Source: Agelas oroides
Lineage: Eukaryota > Porifera > Demospongiae > Agelasida > Agelasidae
Direction: 5' to 3'
DNA length: 64,000 bases
NCBI GenBank assembly: GCA_949130485.1
Contig: OX422192.1
Location: forward strand, 1,506,986 to 1,570,985
Shown here: positions 1-16,484 of the stretch, piece by piece
How the letters are laid out: each line of letters begins with the position of its first letter
Numbering within the stretch: the first letter of the stretch is position 1
The notes under the pieces: generated by a model
What the model was told of the DNA's origin: nothing
The model's database searches: none
The model's input: only the letters and a program-made list of their open reading frames with translations
Program-made: the position numbers and the translations under genes

Positions 1-875
1 TGTGGCCTGCTTTTTGTTGCCTCATCTGCGAAGGGTGTGGCTTGGGAGGTTAGTGAACAATCAGAAAGATGCTGTACGGCACAATGGGCAAAAAGGGTGG
101 ATATTCATACATGTGAAACTCTGTCATCTGGCCTCCGAGAAGCATCGTTTTGGCCCAAAAATGGTCTCAGAAGCAATCAGTCAGAGCCTAAAATTTTCTG
201 AGGAGAGCATGCCCCCAGATCCCGCCTGTTGTTGCATGTTTTACGCACATAACCTGACCACTGATGACTACAACCCTGCAAGGTGTGGAAGGTGTGTATG
301 TTGCAGGTGCTGAAGGAGAAATGTATGGACAGTGTCTCCAAACAAACACAACTCAATGTTTCAACTAACACTCCTCAACTAACCTCTTCACCAAAGAATG
401 GCAGGAAATTAGAGAGCATATTGTATGATACAGTTTGTACTTTGTATAATTATTATTTTTGAAGTATCATTGTGTCTAATCACACATTCTTTTTTTCTAT
501 AACAATTTTGCAATAATGCAAGGGTACATAAATAGCAATTGCTAACTTGATAATGCACCCAGATAGAAGTCCAATTAATTCAAGTGTTAAGTATTAGGAG
601 ATGTATTAAGTGCATGACATAGTATAGTTCATTTGAAAGAATGTAATGACTGCAGCTGGCAGATGGAGGTAGCTGTTCCATATAAGCTGCAGTATGTGCA
701 GAGAGATAGAACTTTCAGTATAGAACACCCACTTGGTGCATGCGCCTAAGTTCTGGCAGACAACAGCTGTTATACCCAGTGTAGGGTCAGTGAATTTGGA
801 ATCTGGAAATATTACGTGGAAGTGGGAGGGGCTAGGGAATAATTGTCCTCGATCTCTTGCAATTGTCGACTCGCG
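1..875. other. Upstream flank of Death/Ig/Kelch gene, copy A
   Basis: No supported gene. The stretch is almost identical to 25364-26238. Open frames on both strands here are short, use no recognisable domain and run antisense to the gene's first exon. A promoter cannot be assigned; I see no clear TATA box close to the start codon at 876. Confidence 0.5.
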
Positions 876-3800
876 ATGGTAGACATTGAGGTGGATTCCG
901 ACTTCAATATCCACACCAGCTACCACAACGACTTCTTCCTGTTGAGAACGAGGGTGCTGGTGAACGGAGAGAACGCGACGATCACGTCCGTCAAGGAAGG
1001 AGTCTATGAGGAACCCGTCCTGAACTTTCGCCATGATGGTACCACCATCAGCGCAAAGCTTTGGTCACTCACAAACACTCTTTCACCCGTCTTGGCTCAA
1101 TATGGGGTCTACCATGTGAATACGTTTTATTACGAGCAGTCGCCTCTTTTTCATCTCGTCTTCAGCTCTGAATCCAGTTTAAGGCTGTTTCTGGTCAAGA
1201 TTCCAAAGGTTAGATCTGCCATGCAGTCAGAGCTTCAGTCGGTACTTATGAAGACCAGTCATGTCGACCAAACCGAATCCCAGTCCTTCACTGTCAAAGT
1301 CCAACCAGAACTATTTCTGGTTTCTCCCAATCGACAAGATAGAAAGGGAGCAGAACTCCATCTGGTGACCACAGAGAACTGCTCCCTCTTTGTGAGCCGC
1401 TGGAAGAACAGCAAGCTGTTTGACTTTGGATCACTGTACCAGGAGGAAGGTATGTTCATCTCTACAGTAGGATAATCTAAAATTTATTAGAGCAGCAAAA
1501 TGTCCAAAGATAAAGTATATTAATTTTAGTGTGAGTTTACTCAAGTATTAGCTCCTACTGAATTCCTTTCCACATTGCATTCTTTGTGGGAAGGATAGTT
1601 ACTCAACTGTAGCAACCAATACTTACTAACACAATTCATGGTGTTGTGTCCAGCTTTGGAACATTAAGATTTCATACGTACTGATGGTGGAAAGGAATTC
1701 AGTAGGAGCTACTATGGAGTAAACTCACTATCCTTTCACTAAATATACTGCATTCTTTGTGTCGTGCAACTGTAGTAGTGAAATACTTTGCTCAAATTAA
1801 ATCCAGCTAGGAAAGCAATGAGTCAAGAATATCTGCTCCACACTAACTAATGGTACATGCAAATATCTCATAAAGACAGAAGCAAGTGAGGCTCTTGAAT
1901 TGCAATAAGCTTGTGTCTGGAACTGAAGTAAGTTGATTTTTGGAACTGCAGAAATAAAACTAAAATGCATTTTGGTAAGGCATTTTTCATTAAAATGTTT
2001 AGTAATTAAAACTAAAACTAAACTCACTACTATCTTAGTCCACTAATTAAAAACTACAACTAAAAGTACCGATACTAACTCTTTTTAGATTTAGTAATTA
2101 AAACTTAACTAACAATTTGTGACATGTATGTACTACATGGTTAAAGGATCATTCTCACATTCCATCTACACATAAATACATGCACACATGCTCACACAGG
2201 TTCCTCCAGCTCTACAACTGGTACTACCAGTGTTCCCACTTCTACAAAACGGAAGTCCCTGATTTCAACCCGACAACCTCCCCTTCCTGCCTTCAAGAAA
2301 CCGACCTTCAATGAGGAGTGGAGGAAGAAGCGACAGGGACAAAGGGAGTTCGTGGGGAGAGAAACAGCTGCAGAAGGTGTGTGTATGTACAGTAACTGTG
2401 TGCCTTAAGTTGGCTCTGTCATGTGCAGTTGATTGATTCAAGTGAGATCAAGGTCTTGATCATGTGGTTCAAGTGCCAAGCTAACTGTGAGGGCAGAGAT
2501 TGGCCAAAGCAAGTGGTCTGGCTGGTCCGGTTTTGGCCAGACCAGGTTTTACGGTCATTTTTGGAAATGTGCATGCTCAGATAATGAAATTTTTGCACTT
2601 GCGCAGCTGCACCGAGCAATAACTTGTGCTCATACCACGCCATGGCTACAGCAACTGGCAGTATCACCGACTCCACGGCACAAGATGAAAAGCCACATCA
2701 TCCAGCGAACTAGAAGTTTCCCAAGCGCAAAAAGAAAGCAGTGTCCCATGCTTTCCAATCTGCTTAGTTTAGCCAGTGCCAGTGGCAATGACTTCACTTC
2801 ATGGCTAAGCATGCGCTAGCACAGAACTAAAGGGTGTGACGTCATTTAATTAATTAGGGGTGTGGCTTATCCACATCCATGGTTGGACCAGCTCCCAGGT
2901 GCTTGCTACGGCCCTGCAGAGATCAAAGGATTGTAACAAGCACAGCCATAGCCGGGTTTATTAGTTCTAGTATCAGGGTAGGCCACTGACCATGAATTTG
3001 TACTCAGCATGAACATTCTCACATGTTGCTGTTAACTTTAACCTTTATTGATCCCTGCAGCCACACCTCCGCAAATTGCATCCCAACCAACAACCCTGGA
3101 GGAAATCACTGCAGGGAAGCCTGTTACGTTCTCAATCCAAGCCACTGGAACAGAACCGCTGAATTACCAGTGGCAGTGTTGGAAGCCTGAAGGAGAGGAG
3201 GACGAGAGTGAGGCCTGGCAGGACCTCACCTGTGATGGTGTCAAGTTTCAAGAGGTGAAAGCTGGACTGAAACTCACTGCAGTCCAGGCATGTGATGCAG
3301 GCTACTATCGGTGTGTGGTCTCCAACTCTGCTGGAAGTGAAACTTCACTGTGTGCAAACCTTGTTGTTGGTAAGCCCCAGTAATTACATAATCTTGTGAA
3401 CACAAGTCACAACTTAACACTTCCTTTGCTTTCATGTAGTTGCTGACCTATGTGACCTTATGAATGAACTGACAGAGGTGAACAACTGGATGCACTTGGG
3501 TCTCAACCTGGGGCTTAAAATACCAACACTGGAGGCCATTCAGATCGACAAAGGTACTACTGCAGATCGTCGCACCCAGATGCTTATTGATTGGCAGAAG
3601 CGAGCTACTCCCACGTGGTCTGCTGTGCTCCAGGCATTGGTTAAGATGGGGATGAGACATCTTGCCTCTCAGCTAGCACGGAAACATGGTTAGCTCCATG
3701 CTGATGAAAATCAACTTCGCTGTCATAATAATATTTTACTCATCTTCAGGAATCCCTGTGCCCAAGCCATCTAAGGATGAAGCTTTGGAGCAACTACGGA

Positions 3801-6800
3801 ACCTTCCTCAACAAGAAGAGGTAAAATGGTATAACAATCACTAACACTGTCATACAATGCTTACTGTTTCATATGATCTCTAAAAGCCCACCAGATCCAA
3901 GCTACTTGCCAAAGTTCAAAACTGCAGACAGAACATCAGTAAAATGGATGAGCAGTTAAAAGATTCCAACCAGCGGCTAAGGGAGACACAGGAAGCTAAA
4001 CAGACTATTGATGACAGCATCAACCAGCTACTCAGTAGCTTTCCTAGACTCTATGAAAATGTCCAAACTGTTGCCGATGAGAAAAACAGTCTCAGGAAGG
4101 AGCTCGAATCCAAGGAACGTGAGTGTCAGTTGTTGACTGAAATGCGTGACACAATTAAAGCAAAAGACCAACAAGCTTCGGCTTACAACAAGTTGCTAGA
4201 AGAAAAGCATCAGAAAGATTTAGAATTGCTAGAAGAGAAAATCATCAAGAAACGGAAGAAGATTAAGAAGTTGAAAGAAGAGCTACAGAGGAAGGATTCT
4301 GAGCTCCAGGCTGCCCAGCAAGAAGCCAGAACACAACAAGCAGAACTATCAGACCTCCAAGCACAGCTGAAGAAGAAACACGATGATATGAAAAGCTTGC
4401 AGAGTAAGAATGAAAAGCTGGCCAGTTCCTGCAACTCAGCAAGGGAGCAAGTCAGTGAACTTGTCCAGCTCACGCTTACTCTTTCCTCTGATAAAGGGAA
4501 AATGGAGGTATGATTTCGCAGTTCATAGGTTGTCCTCCATGTATTACTCACATTAATTTATTATGCAATACTCACATTTTGTCTTCATTTTGTAGCAACA
4601 ACTCATGGATGCGAAAACGGAGTCAGACCTCAAATCACAACAAATCAAAGCCTGCAATGCAAACATCAGTCACCTCAGTAAAGAGGTTGAAGCTCTATCA
4701 TGTTCTCTCCAGGAGAAACAAGCCACAGTATCACAGCTTGAGAGAAAACTACAGTCACACCAGCAGGCAGCTATTACTCCGGAACAGCTGTTGGAGTTGC
4801 TCAAACTGGCACCTCAGACAGCTGAACTAGAGCGCAGGTTGCAGGAGGCAGAGTACCAGAAGCAGCAAGCAGAGTTGGAGAGGGAGATGGCTATTAAAGA
4901 GATGGAGGCCCAGAAGAAATTTCAAATGAACCTTCATGCACAACTTGGAACATGTAAGTTGTGAACAAAAATTGTTTGAACATGTGTGCTCAACTACACT
5001 ACAGTTGATATATGAAGTACATTGTTGTACTCTTTTCATTGCTCTCCTCCTAGGGTTGGAGGGTTCCATTCCAGATGCTCCTGCAGCTCCAATCAATGGA
5101 GGAACCAAGAGTGGGAGTGACAAGCCTAAGGTAAGTTTAGACATAGTTACTACAGGGTACTAATTTTCTAGGACCAGAAGCTAGGTATAGCTTTCCAACT
5201 ATAGCAGCTGTTTGGATTTGTAGCTACAAATTGCCAAGAAAAACTGCCAACAGACTATACGACAGCAGGGATAGATGCTAGCAATAAAATGTCAACTCTT
5301 ATTTTACCACCAAAGTTACAGAGCCTCTGGTTTTTTGATGCTATACAGATCTGGGTATTATTATTTTATCTTAAATAAGGTGCTACAGCTTTATTTATTG
5401 TGGTCAAAAAGTGTTCTGAAGAGTGCAGTAGTGATCTTGTAGTCCACAACATTCTGTACACTATGACTGTTTACAGTAAATACAGTGAGGTTGTAATTAG
5501 TTGGGCTCCACAAAGTCTGGGTTTCAGACATATAAGGCGCAATTTTGGCAGCTGCTCACTGTGTGAATTCAAAAATTTTTTGCTTGCTGAATAGCTAGCT
5601 AGCAGTTTGTGTTTACCTAGAGTTCTCACTAGAGCTCTTACTCTTTAGACTTGTGCAGTTTATTCAGTTAGTTTTAAGTCTAGGCACTGCTAGAGAATTG
5701 TCTGAAGGCTAGTTGCTAGCCTAAAACAAGGTGAGTCAAATTTTTCAGTATGCAACCCTAGCTAGTTGGATAGCTCCATGTGCAGCTGCCAAAATTATTG
5801 TATGGTTTTCAAGAACATTTTGCTGGCATTCATACACTTAGTTTAATAGCTGCTCTAGGAAAGTGAAAATGGAGCTAACTAAAGCTATATGGAGCTACCA
5901 ACTACAATGGGAAGCTATACTGTTATTTTAGTATGATGTCACAGAAATGGTGGGCACTCCAGGACATTTACCTCTTTCAGTTGCTGCAATTCTGCCTCTT
6001 CTAGCACAAATAAATACTAGTAGCACCTGTTGCTGGACAAAAATATGTGTACACAGCTGTTTAAAGTGCTAATACTCTTTGCCCACTAATTTCTATGATG
6101 TCATACTATTGCAACGGCTACTGCCGAGGGTGTATCAGGCTGCTGGAGGCAGCGAGAGGACATACACAATTAAATACAGCTGTGAAAGAAAGCAGAATGC
6201 TAAAAATAGTGTGAAAAAATTATTATTTTATGCCCTCTCTCTGCTATGGCCGATACACTCTTGTTATTACATAATACATGTAACAGAAAAAGGTGTGCCG
6301 GTGCTCTGGGCATGTGCTGGTGGTTAATTTTTAATTAGCATCCACTTTAGGACACGCTATGAAGTAATAAACTTGTTTTATATTTCAGACGCACCCCCTC
6401 AGTGAGCTAACATGGAGGAGGCTGCCAGACATGCCAAGAGAAATGGTGTGGCCACAGTCAGTAACAGTGGATACAGTTGTGTACATTGCAGACAGATACA
6501 GTCGTGTCATACTCAGATATGACCCACACAACAACCAGTGCACTGAAATACCACAATATCAATACAGGAGGTTTACCATCACAGAACTGACCCACCAACT
6601 GGTGGTGGTTGGTGGTTATGATGTGTCCACTCACAAGATGAGCAAGACTGTATCTGTCTACTGTCCATCAGAGAGGAGCTGGAAACATCCCTACCCTCCA
6701 ATGAACACACCTCGTGAGTGGCCAGCTGTATCCACTTACCACCAACGTCTGGTGGTGGCAGGTGGGTGTGATGATAGTTTGACTGACATAGCTACAGTTG

Positions 6801-7264
6801 AAATCCTAGATACCTCTGTCAGCCATTGTCAGTGGCTCTCTGCCGTACCACTCCCCGTGAGCTGTCGTCTAATGTCAGCCGCCATTACACACGGTACGTT
6901 GTACCTACTAGGAGGTACGCTGGGCAAGAAAGTACTCAGCGTGCCTCTCTCAGCCCTTACACAAACTGACAAGCCACCCGCACAGTGGCGCACACTCCCC
7001 GACGCCCCGCTGGAGTACTCTACGGCCATCGCCGTCCATGGATCTCTGTTGGCAGTGGGAGGAAGCCATGGCCGACAAAGAAGCTCAGCTATTCACGTCT
7101 ACGACCAGGAGAAGAACGCGTGGAACAAGGTGGGCGACTTACCTACTGAAAGAGAAGATTGTGCGTGCTGTCTGTTACCGAGCGGAGAGATCCTTGTTGC
7201 TGGAGGAGAAGATCGCAATGGCAACTGGACTAGCCGAATGGACGCAGCAGCTGTAAAAGACTAA
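876..7264 (+). CDS. Ig / Death / coiled-coil / Kelch protein, copy A
   Basis: Nine exons with GT-AG junctions and matching phases: 876-1449, 2200-2376, 3061-3369, 3440-3688, 3750-3820, 3887-4507, 4596-4953, 5054-5130, 6389-7264. The joined length is 3312 nt, or 1103 residues. Domains: residues 1-250 unrecognised; about 251-353 an Ig-like domain with the D-x-G-x-Y-x-C motif but no Cys at the usual B-strand site; about 354-436 a Death domain with the family's Trp, Leu-Gly-Leu and R-x-x-M-L pattern; about 461-786 Lys/Glu/Gln-rich coiled coil; 813-1103 a Kelch propeller with Gly-Gly doublets near 887, 937, 987, 1036 and 1084. No signal peptide or membrane segment is seen, so it is probably cytosolic. 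Death plus Ig recalls MALT1 (family knowledge), but there is no paracaspase. ATG 876 is chosen because the frame extends further up only through non-ATG codons. Function is inferred: a recognition or signalling scaffold. Confidence 0.85.
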
Positions 7265-7282
7265 CCGTTGTGTTGTAATCTC

Positions 7283-7320
7283 GTTCCCAGGCTACCGTAG
7301 CTGGTCTGGGAACGAGGCAT
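7283..7320. repeat. Short foldback of the CTCGTTCCCAGGC family
   Basis: Arms CTCGTTCCCAGGCT and its near reverse complement are separated by a few bases, 18 bases after the Kelch stop. The same arm recurs at many other sites in the window (for example 22895, 43287, 48946, 56640). Copy B has it at about 32645-32685. Confidence 0.6.
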
Positions 7321-8805
7321 TTTCTGATCTTCATTTTTGTACTCTGACCTTGATTTTTTTTTGCATCTGATCTTTGTCAATTTCTCATGCGTGCGCTGTT
7401 CTGCGGTCGAAGCGGATACTCATGTAGAACAGTGAACTAATACTCCTGAATGCTACTGACTGTCAGGAAACTATCAGCTATGAAGCAGAAGGCAGCATAA
7501 TGCATAGACACAAACCGATTCGGGATCCAGCAACATGGGGTAGCATACATCACTAAATGCCTTCGCACGGGCACGTTTCATTGTCCTCACCTCTTCATAA
7601 CTCAGTTTCCTGCTACAGGATAATTGCTTTGGAGGAAGGTGTGTATTAAATGCAAGGACAGGATTAGGAATGCTGGCATGAATACTTAAAATTTGTTTTT
7701 GGTCTCACGAAGCCAAACCTGGGAGAACTGCATACCTTGGGCTTCCTATCAGAGAGTCGGACAGTTGTTGATCCAAGCTAAATTGGGCTGTTCTCAAGTG
7801 TTCACTCCCTGTGGATGTACAGATTTCAGTTCCCCCCTCAGACAACAAAAATGAGTAACAACCCACTGTGGACACAGAACTCAGTGATGCAATCAATTTT
7901 TACCCCCAGGACACATGCAGTTTTTTTTTCTTCCCCCCTCCCCACCTCCCCGCCCCTTTTCCCCAAGTCTTGGTCCTGGACTGTATTTTTCGTGCCCACC
8001 AGAAACTGTTCAACTGTCTACATATTCCATTTATGTTCAAGTGCCTTGAAATGCTGGTGCATTGTTCCTTTCTAATTTGATACTTGATGTCATTACAGAT
8101 TACATTCCACATTGTGTGCCAACAATCAACTAGCAAAATGGACGTTGATGAGCCGACATTAGCTACCACGGCTATTCTGTCTTTCAAAAGGAACATGATA
8201 GGCTGTCTCGGGGTTCACTGTTTACTAGAACGGTTTTTAATTTGCAATCCAGTTGATGTGATGTCACAGTGATTTAAAAATATTGGAACCAAAATGGTAT
8301 AGACAGTTTACCGGACTATTTAGTCTGGGCATGAGACTACGTACCCTCCCCCCCCCCCCCCCCCCCATTTAGGTTCATCCCCCCCAGAAATTATAACTTG
8401 ACTGCAACCCCAAAATCAAAGTAGGCTATTGAACCACCTGGATGCAATTAATTTGGGCATTTTTACCCCCAGGACACAATTATTTTTCTTGTTTTTGTTT
8501 TTTGCTTTTTTACCCCCACCCTCCCCCAGACATACTAACTTGACTATACAACCCCTTCATACATAATTATGGTTCATCCACAGGGGGTGTTTGCCTATAT
8601 AATGGATTGCTCAATCTGTCTACTCCATGTTACTGTGACTTTCTGTGATCAATCTGAAGGCAGGCAACATATATACATGATGATGTAATTTGAATAATAA
8701 TGGAAATCAGTGGCATAGAGGGACAGATCGTTCACTAGTGTAAGATATGTAGGGAGAATCCATTTTAGGCCATACCAACTTGATGTCCTGTTTCACGAGT
8801 AAGAC

Positions 8806-9172
8806 AGTTGTGGGGAGCGACCTGGATGTAAGTAAGGACAGTTGTGGGGAGCGACCTGGATGTAAGTAGGACAGTTGTGGGGAGCGACCTGGATGTAAGG
8901 CAGGACAGTTGTGGGGAGCGACCTGGATGTAAGTAAGGACAGTTGTGGGGAGCGACCTGGATGTAAGCAGGACAGTTGTGGGGAGCGACCTGGATGTAAG
9001 TAAGGACAGTTGTGGGGAGCGACCTGGATGTAAGTATAGGACAGTTGTGGGGAGCGACCTGGATGTAAGTAGGACAGTTGTGGGGAGCGACCTGGATGTA
9101 AGTAGGACAGTTGTGGGGAGCGACCTGGATGTAAGTAGGACAGTTGTGGGGAGTGACCTGGATGTAAGCATG
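8806..9172. repeat. Minisatellite, about 33 bp x 11
   Basis: Eleven units share the core GACAGTTGTGGGGAGCGACC and differ mainly in a 0-4 base spacer around the AAGTA junction. Most unit lengths are multiples of three or nearly so, which creates spurious long frames on both strands. The array is absent from the matching place in block B, so it expanded in A or was lost in B. Confidence 0.9.
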
Positions 9173-9934
9173 AATATCATATAAATCCACAAGTGCAATA
9201 AGTGAAGTGGATTATAGGGTTGGTAGATTGCCAGATGGCAGCTAAAGCATGAGTTAACTACATCCCGCACTTGGATGTTTTATACATTTCATGTGGTGTT
9301 CTTGTGTGCTTGGTCCCCTCTTTGTGGCAGAGCACCAGCTCATTACATTGATGATCTGAACTGCAACAGCACATGCGAGCTGCAACCAATGATATCCATA
9401 GCAATAGAAATGGAATTTGAAAACATGCAAGTACATAGCTATCCTTCAAGTGTGTGATTTTCATTTGCAAAAACCAACTTGTAAACTTTCTGCTATAAGT
9501 ATCTCATAAAAACTATAGTACACACTTAAATGATCTTGGTTGGATTGAGCCAAGCCCTGCCCATAATTTACATTTCTTTAGCAAAAACGAATTTGTAACT
9601 GCTGTTACCTGCAAAACATCAAATTGGTATGGCCTTAATTTTCAACACTTAGAAAACATTGGTCCTCCGTGGTAGCCTACCTATGTATGAGACTACTACA
9701 GCACAGCCCCCCCCCCCCCCTCCCCCCACCCCCCATCACAAGTCCCTTAATTGGCATCTGTATCTGGGAGTGGCCTGGGAACAAGGCTACTGGTTTCTAA
9801 GTCCTGCAGACCCTCTGACTGTGCATCAGAACCCCAGAAGGTTGAGAAACATCCAAACAAGTTGGTGTGTGTAATGGGTTCAAAAATGATAAACAGTGAA
9901 ATATTAAAATCTAATCTATGACTGTCGGTTGGTC

Positions 9935-13548
<3,614 letters not shown>

Positions 13549-14132
13549 CTGAGGGAGTGAGTGGGGGAGAAAGGAAGGAGATATGGAGTGAGGTGTGTCA
13601 CAACAAAAGGAAGGAGAAGGCAGGGAAGATGGAAGAGGAAGTGTTCCTACTTCCCGTTTAACAAGTAAATTCAGGTCCTCTAATCAAGGTGCTATTAAAA
13701 AATAATTATGATCTGCAAAGACACCTTTTTCAGAGTGGAAAACATTACTTTGAACTTTGACCTTGTTTACGGATTGAGGTGCCTTGTTTAGAGCAGCACT
13801 TACACCGCTAACTTTTGCTCAAGTTTTGACACTTCTTTTGATGTCCTACCATCCAGCCATTGTTCCCACGCCACCTAACTTCTTAACTTAATATCCTGTA
13901 TGAAACCTTGATTGCTAATCAGGATCAAACATCATGTATTTGTGGACATGTTCACTGGTTGCCACGCCCCCCAAAACACACTCTTAACAGAAAAACTGGA
14001 GCATGTTGACATCCTGCAGGTTGATAATCACAAACTTGCAAGTTGTACATTTTGTGATGTAATCTGACAAAATTCCAGGAGGTTCCATGCACTGTAACTA
14101 CCTGCACTGGTTTTGAGGTACGGTAGGTGGTA

Positions 14133-14135
<3 letters not shown>

Positions 14136-14224
<89 letters not shown>
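14136..14224. repeat. (CA)n microsatellite
   Basis: About 89 bp of uninterrupted CA dinucleotides. Confidence 0.95.
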
Positions 14225-14226
<2 letters not shown>

Positions 14227-14443
14227 CAAACATACGTGTATTCTTGAGTCTGATGGGATGCCAGAAGGTGGGGTGACCACACAACACAACCTCCAAACTC
14301 TAACTCTTCCAATTGGAATCAGACCGTCTGTCTCCAGCTGCAACAACAGAACAGAAGGCACTTCTCAATTTGACTTCTGGCTTCATCCAACAACTCATCA
14401 TTTATACAAGATTCTGATAAACCTTATAAAGAACACCAAACTA

Positions 14444-15078
14444 CCACACCTGTGTACTAGCACCAATAGACATCACCTTCTCTATATACCAACATACCAC
14501 ACCTGTGTACTAGCACCAATAGACATTGCCTTCTCTATATACCAACATACCACACCTGTGTACTAGCACCAATAGACATTACCTTCTCTATATACCAACA
14601 TACCACACCTGCGTACTAGCACCAATAGACATTACCTTCTCTATATACCAACGTACCACACCTGTGTACTAGCACCAATAGACATCACCTTCTCTATATA
14701 CCAACGTACCACACCTGCGTACTAGCACCAATAGACATCACCTTCTCTATATACCAACGTACCACACCTGCGTACTAGCACCAATAGACATTACCTTCTC
14801 TATATACCGACATACCACACCTGCGTACTAGCACCAATAGACATCACCTTCTCTATATACCGACATACCACACCTGTGTACTAGCACCAATAGACATCAC
14901 CTTCTCTATATACCAACATACCACACCTGCGTACTAGCACCAATAGACATTACCTCCTCTATATACCAACATACCACACCTGCGTACTAGCACCAATAGA
15001 CATCACCTCTATATACCAACGTACCACACCTGTGTACTAGCACCAATTGACATTACCTTCTCTATATACCAACATACC
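14444..15078. repeat. 53-bp minisatellite x 12
   Basis: Twelve units starting CCACACCTGTGTACTAGCAC at a 53-bp spacing, with few base differences (TGT/TGC, CAT/CGT). The last unit has a small deletion. Arrays of perfect unit length suggest recent expansion. Confidence 0.95.
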
Positions 15079-16484
15079 ACGTGAGGAGGAGGAACAATGG
15101 AGGAAGCCATACTAAACAACAATGACCTAATAGGCATAGCAAATGGGGGGGGACAGTGTGCCCACTACATGCAAAGGGAGGCGGGAGGGGGTCCTATTGT
15201 CCCACCATAGATAATAGAGACAGAATTCTGTCTCTATCTGGTCCCACACTATATTAGACTGCCGTGGGTAATATGTTGCTACATTTTCAACTTGCAGAAC
15301 ACATTTGGACATTGGCGAGCAGCGGCATCGTTCAAATCCCCAATCGTTTGGTCATAGATTATAGACCCACGGAGCCACACTACTGCATACCTACTCACTA
15401 ACTTGTCACTAACTTTCGTAAACTTGATTGTGTCGCGGAGTTTGTTTATTTTCTCTATATGAATGATGCAGTTGTCCTGTTGCAAATAACGTATATGTTG
15501 TGGTTAAGTACGTGATGCAATGCATATGGTCTACAGTGGGTGCAAAGACAAACTGTCTGACTTGAGAGGTGATGAAAACAAAAGTGCTAGGGCTTTGCAG
15601 TGCCCTTGATATTAGTCTCACAAGCCAGACCCCACCACCCCCAGTAGATCACTTTCAGTTTCACAAAGAAGGGTGCACACAAAACATTTGGTCTGGAGAT
15701 GAAACTAGTATATGATCACCTCCAGTACGTAAATATGCAGGGAGGCCTGGGATATCTTGATGTCAGGTAGACAGAGGGTAGGGGGCGGTGCCTGATCAAA
15801 CTTTGCATTGATCAGCCTCAAGTGTACTGAATAAAGAACTGTATTGACACAGCCTTGTGAACGTTCCAGTCTCCAGTCCATATATGGACAAGACACTGCA
15901 AGGAAGGGCCTCGAGATTCTTCGCCAGGTACAGCCCCTGTTGTTTACCTGACATTACCCCTCATCACCAGACGTGACGACATCTCCCAGGTCTTTACCCT
16001 CCATATTTGCATACTGGAAGCAACCAAATATTGTAGAGGTGAAGGCTAGGCCTACTGGTCTAATTCCCAGACCAAATGGAGTCAGCCTGGGAATGAGGTC
16101 AAGGTCCTGTCACGTTTAATTTGGACCCCTCTAAAATTAGTTCCCCCTGGTAAAAACTATTTTTTAATGAAATATTTGGACCCACTCTGAAAAAATTGTT
16201 CCCACTATAGGCCAGCCATACGAATGCAAATCAGTGACTACTAAGGACATTAGTGGAGTTCACAGTGGCATATCTAGAAAAATGAATGACTGTTTTACAT
16301 GAGTATGCCTCAGCGGCCCCATGCAGCGTCTGAAACATGCGCTCATCACAAACTTTGCACATTGTATGCGGAAACTGAGTGTTGCATGCGGCCGGGAATG
16401 AGACTACAGTACATTGTGTGCTGCTGAACTGACGGGCCTAAGTAGTTTCCAGAAACCTCGGAACCCCCCCCCCTACATACGCCA

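Larger units (their letters stand above)
7265..9934. other. Gene-free stretch between Kelch gene A and IMPDH A
   Basis: No supported coding exon. It contains a short foldback just after the Kelch stop codon (7283-7320), a poly-C run near 8348-8366, the 11-copy minisatellite at 8806-9172 and another C-rich run near 9705-9732. It aligns in pieces with 32630-34419, which is shorter and lacks the minisatellite. Confidence 0.6.
13549..16484. other. Gene-free stretch right of block A
   Basis: No supported gene. The IMPDH exons expected upstream of 13548 are not here. It contains the (CA)n at 14136-14224, the 53-bp minisatellite at 14444-15078 and a GAGACAGAATTCTGTCTC palindrome near 15210. Confidence 0.6.

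Noticed and set aside
606-1034. Minus-strand open frame of 142 residues
   Set aside because: Antisense shadow of the first Death/Ig/Kelch exon with no recognisable domain; the spliced plus-strand model explains the sequence.
3460-3693. Death-domain frame as a separate small gene
   Set aside because: It lies between a TAG acceptor and GT donor in phase with neighbouring Ig and coiled-coil exons, so it is an internal exon.
8707-9270. Long minus-strand open frame with TSRSLPTTVLL repeats
   Set aside because: It is the 33-bp minisatellite read in frame; two minus frames and a plus frame are open at once and block B lacks it.
14444-15078. CRISPR-like regular repeat array
   Set aside because: Units are contiguous 53-bp tandem repeats with no unique spacers, and the genome is eukaryotic.
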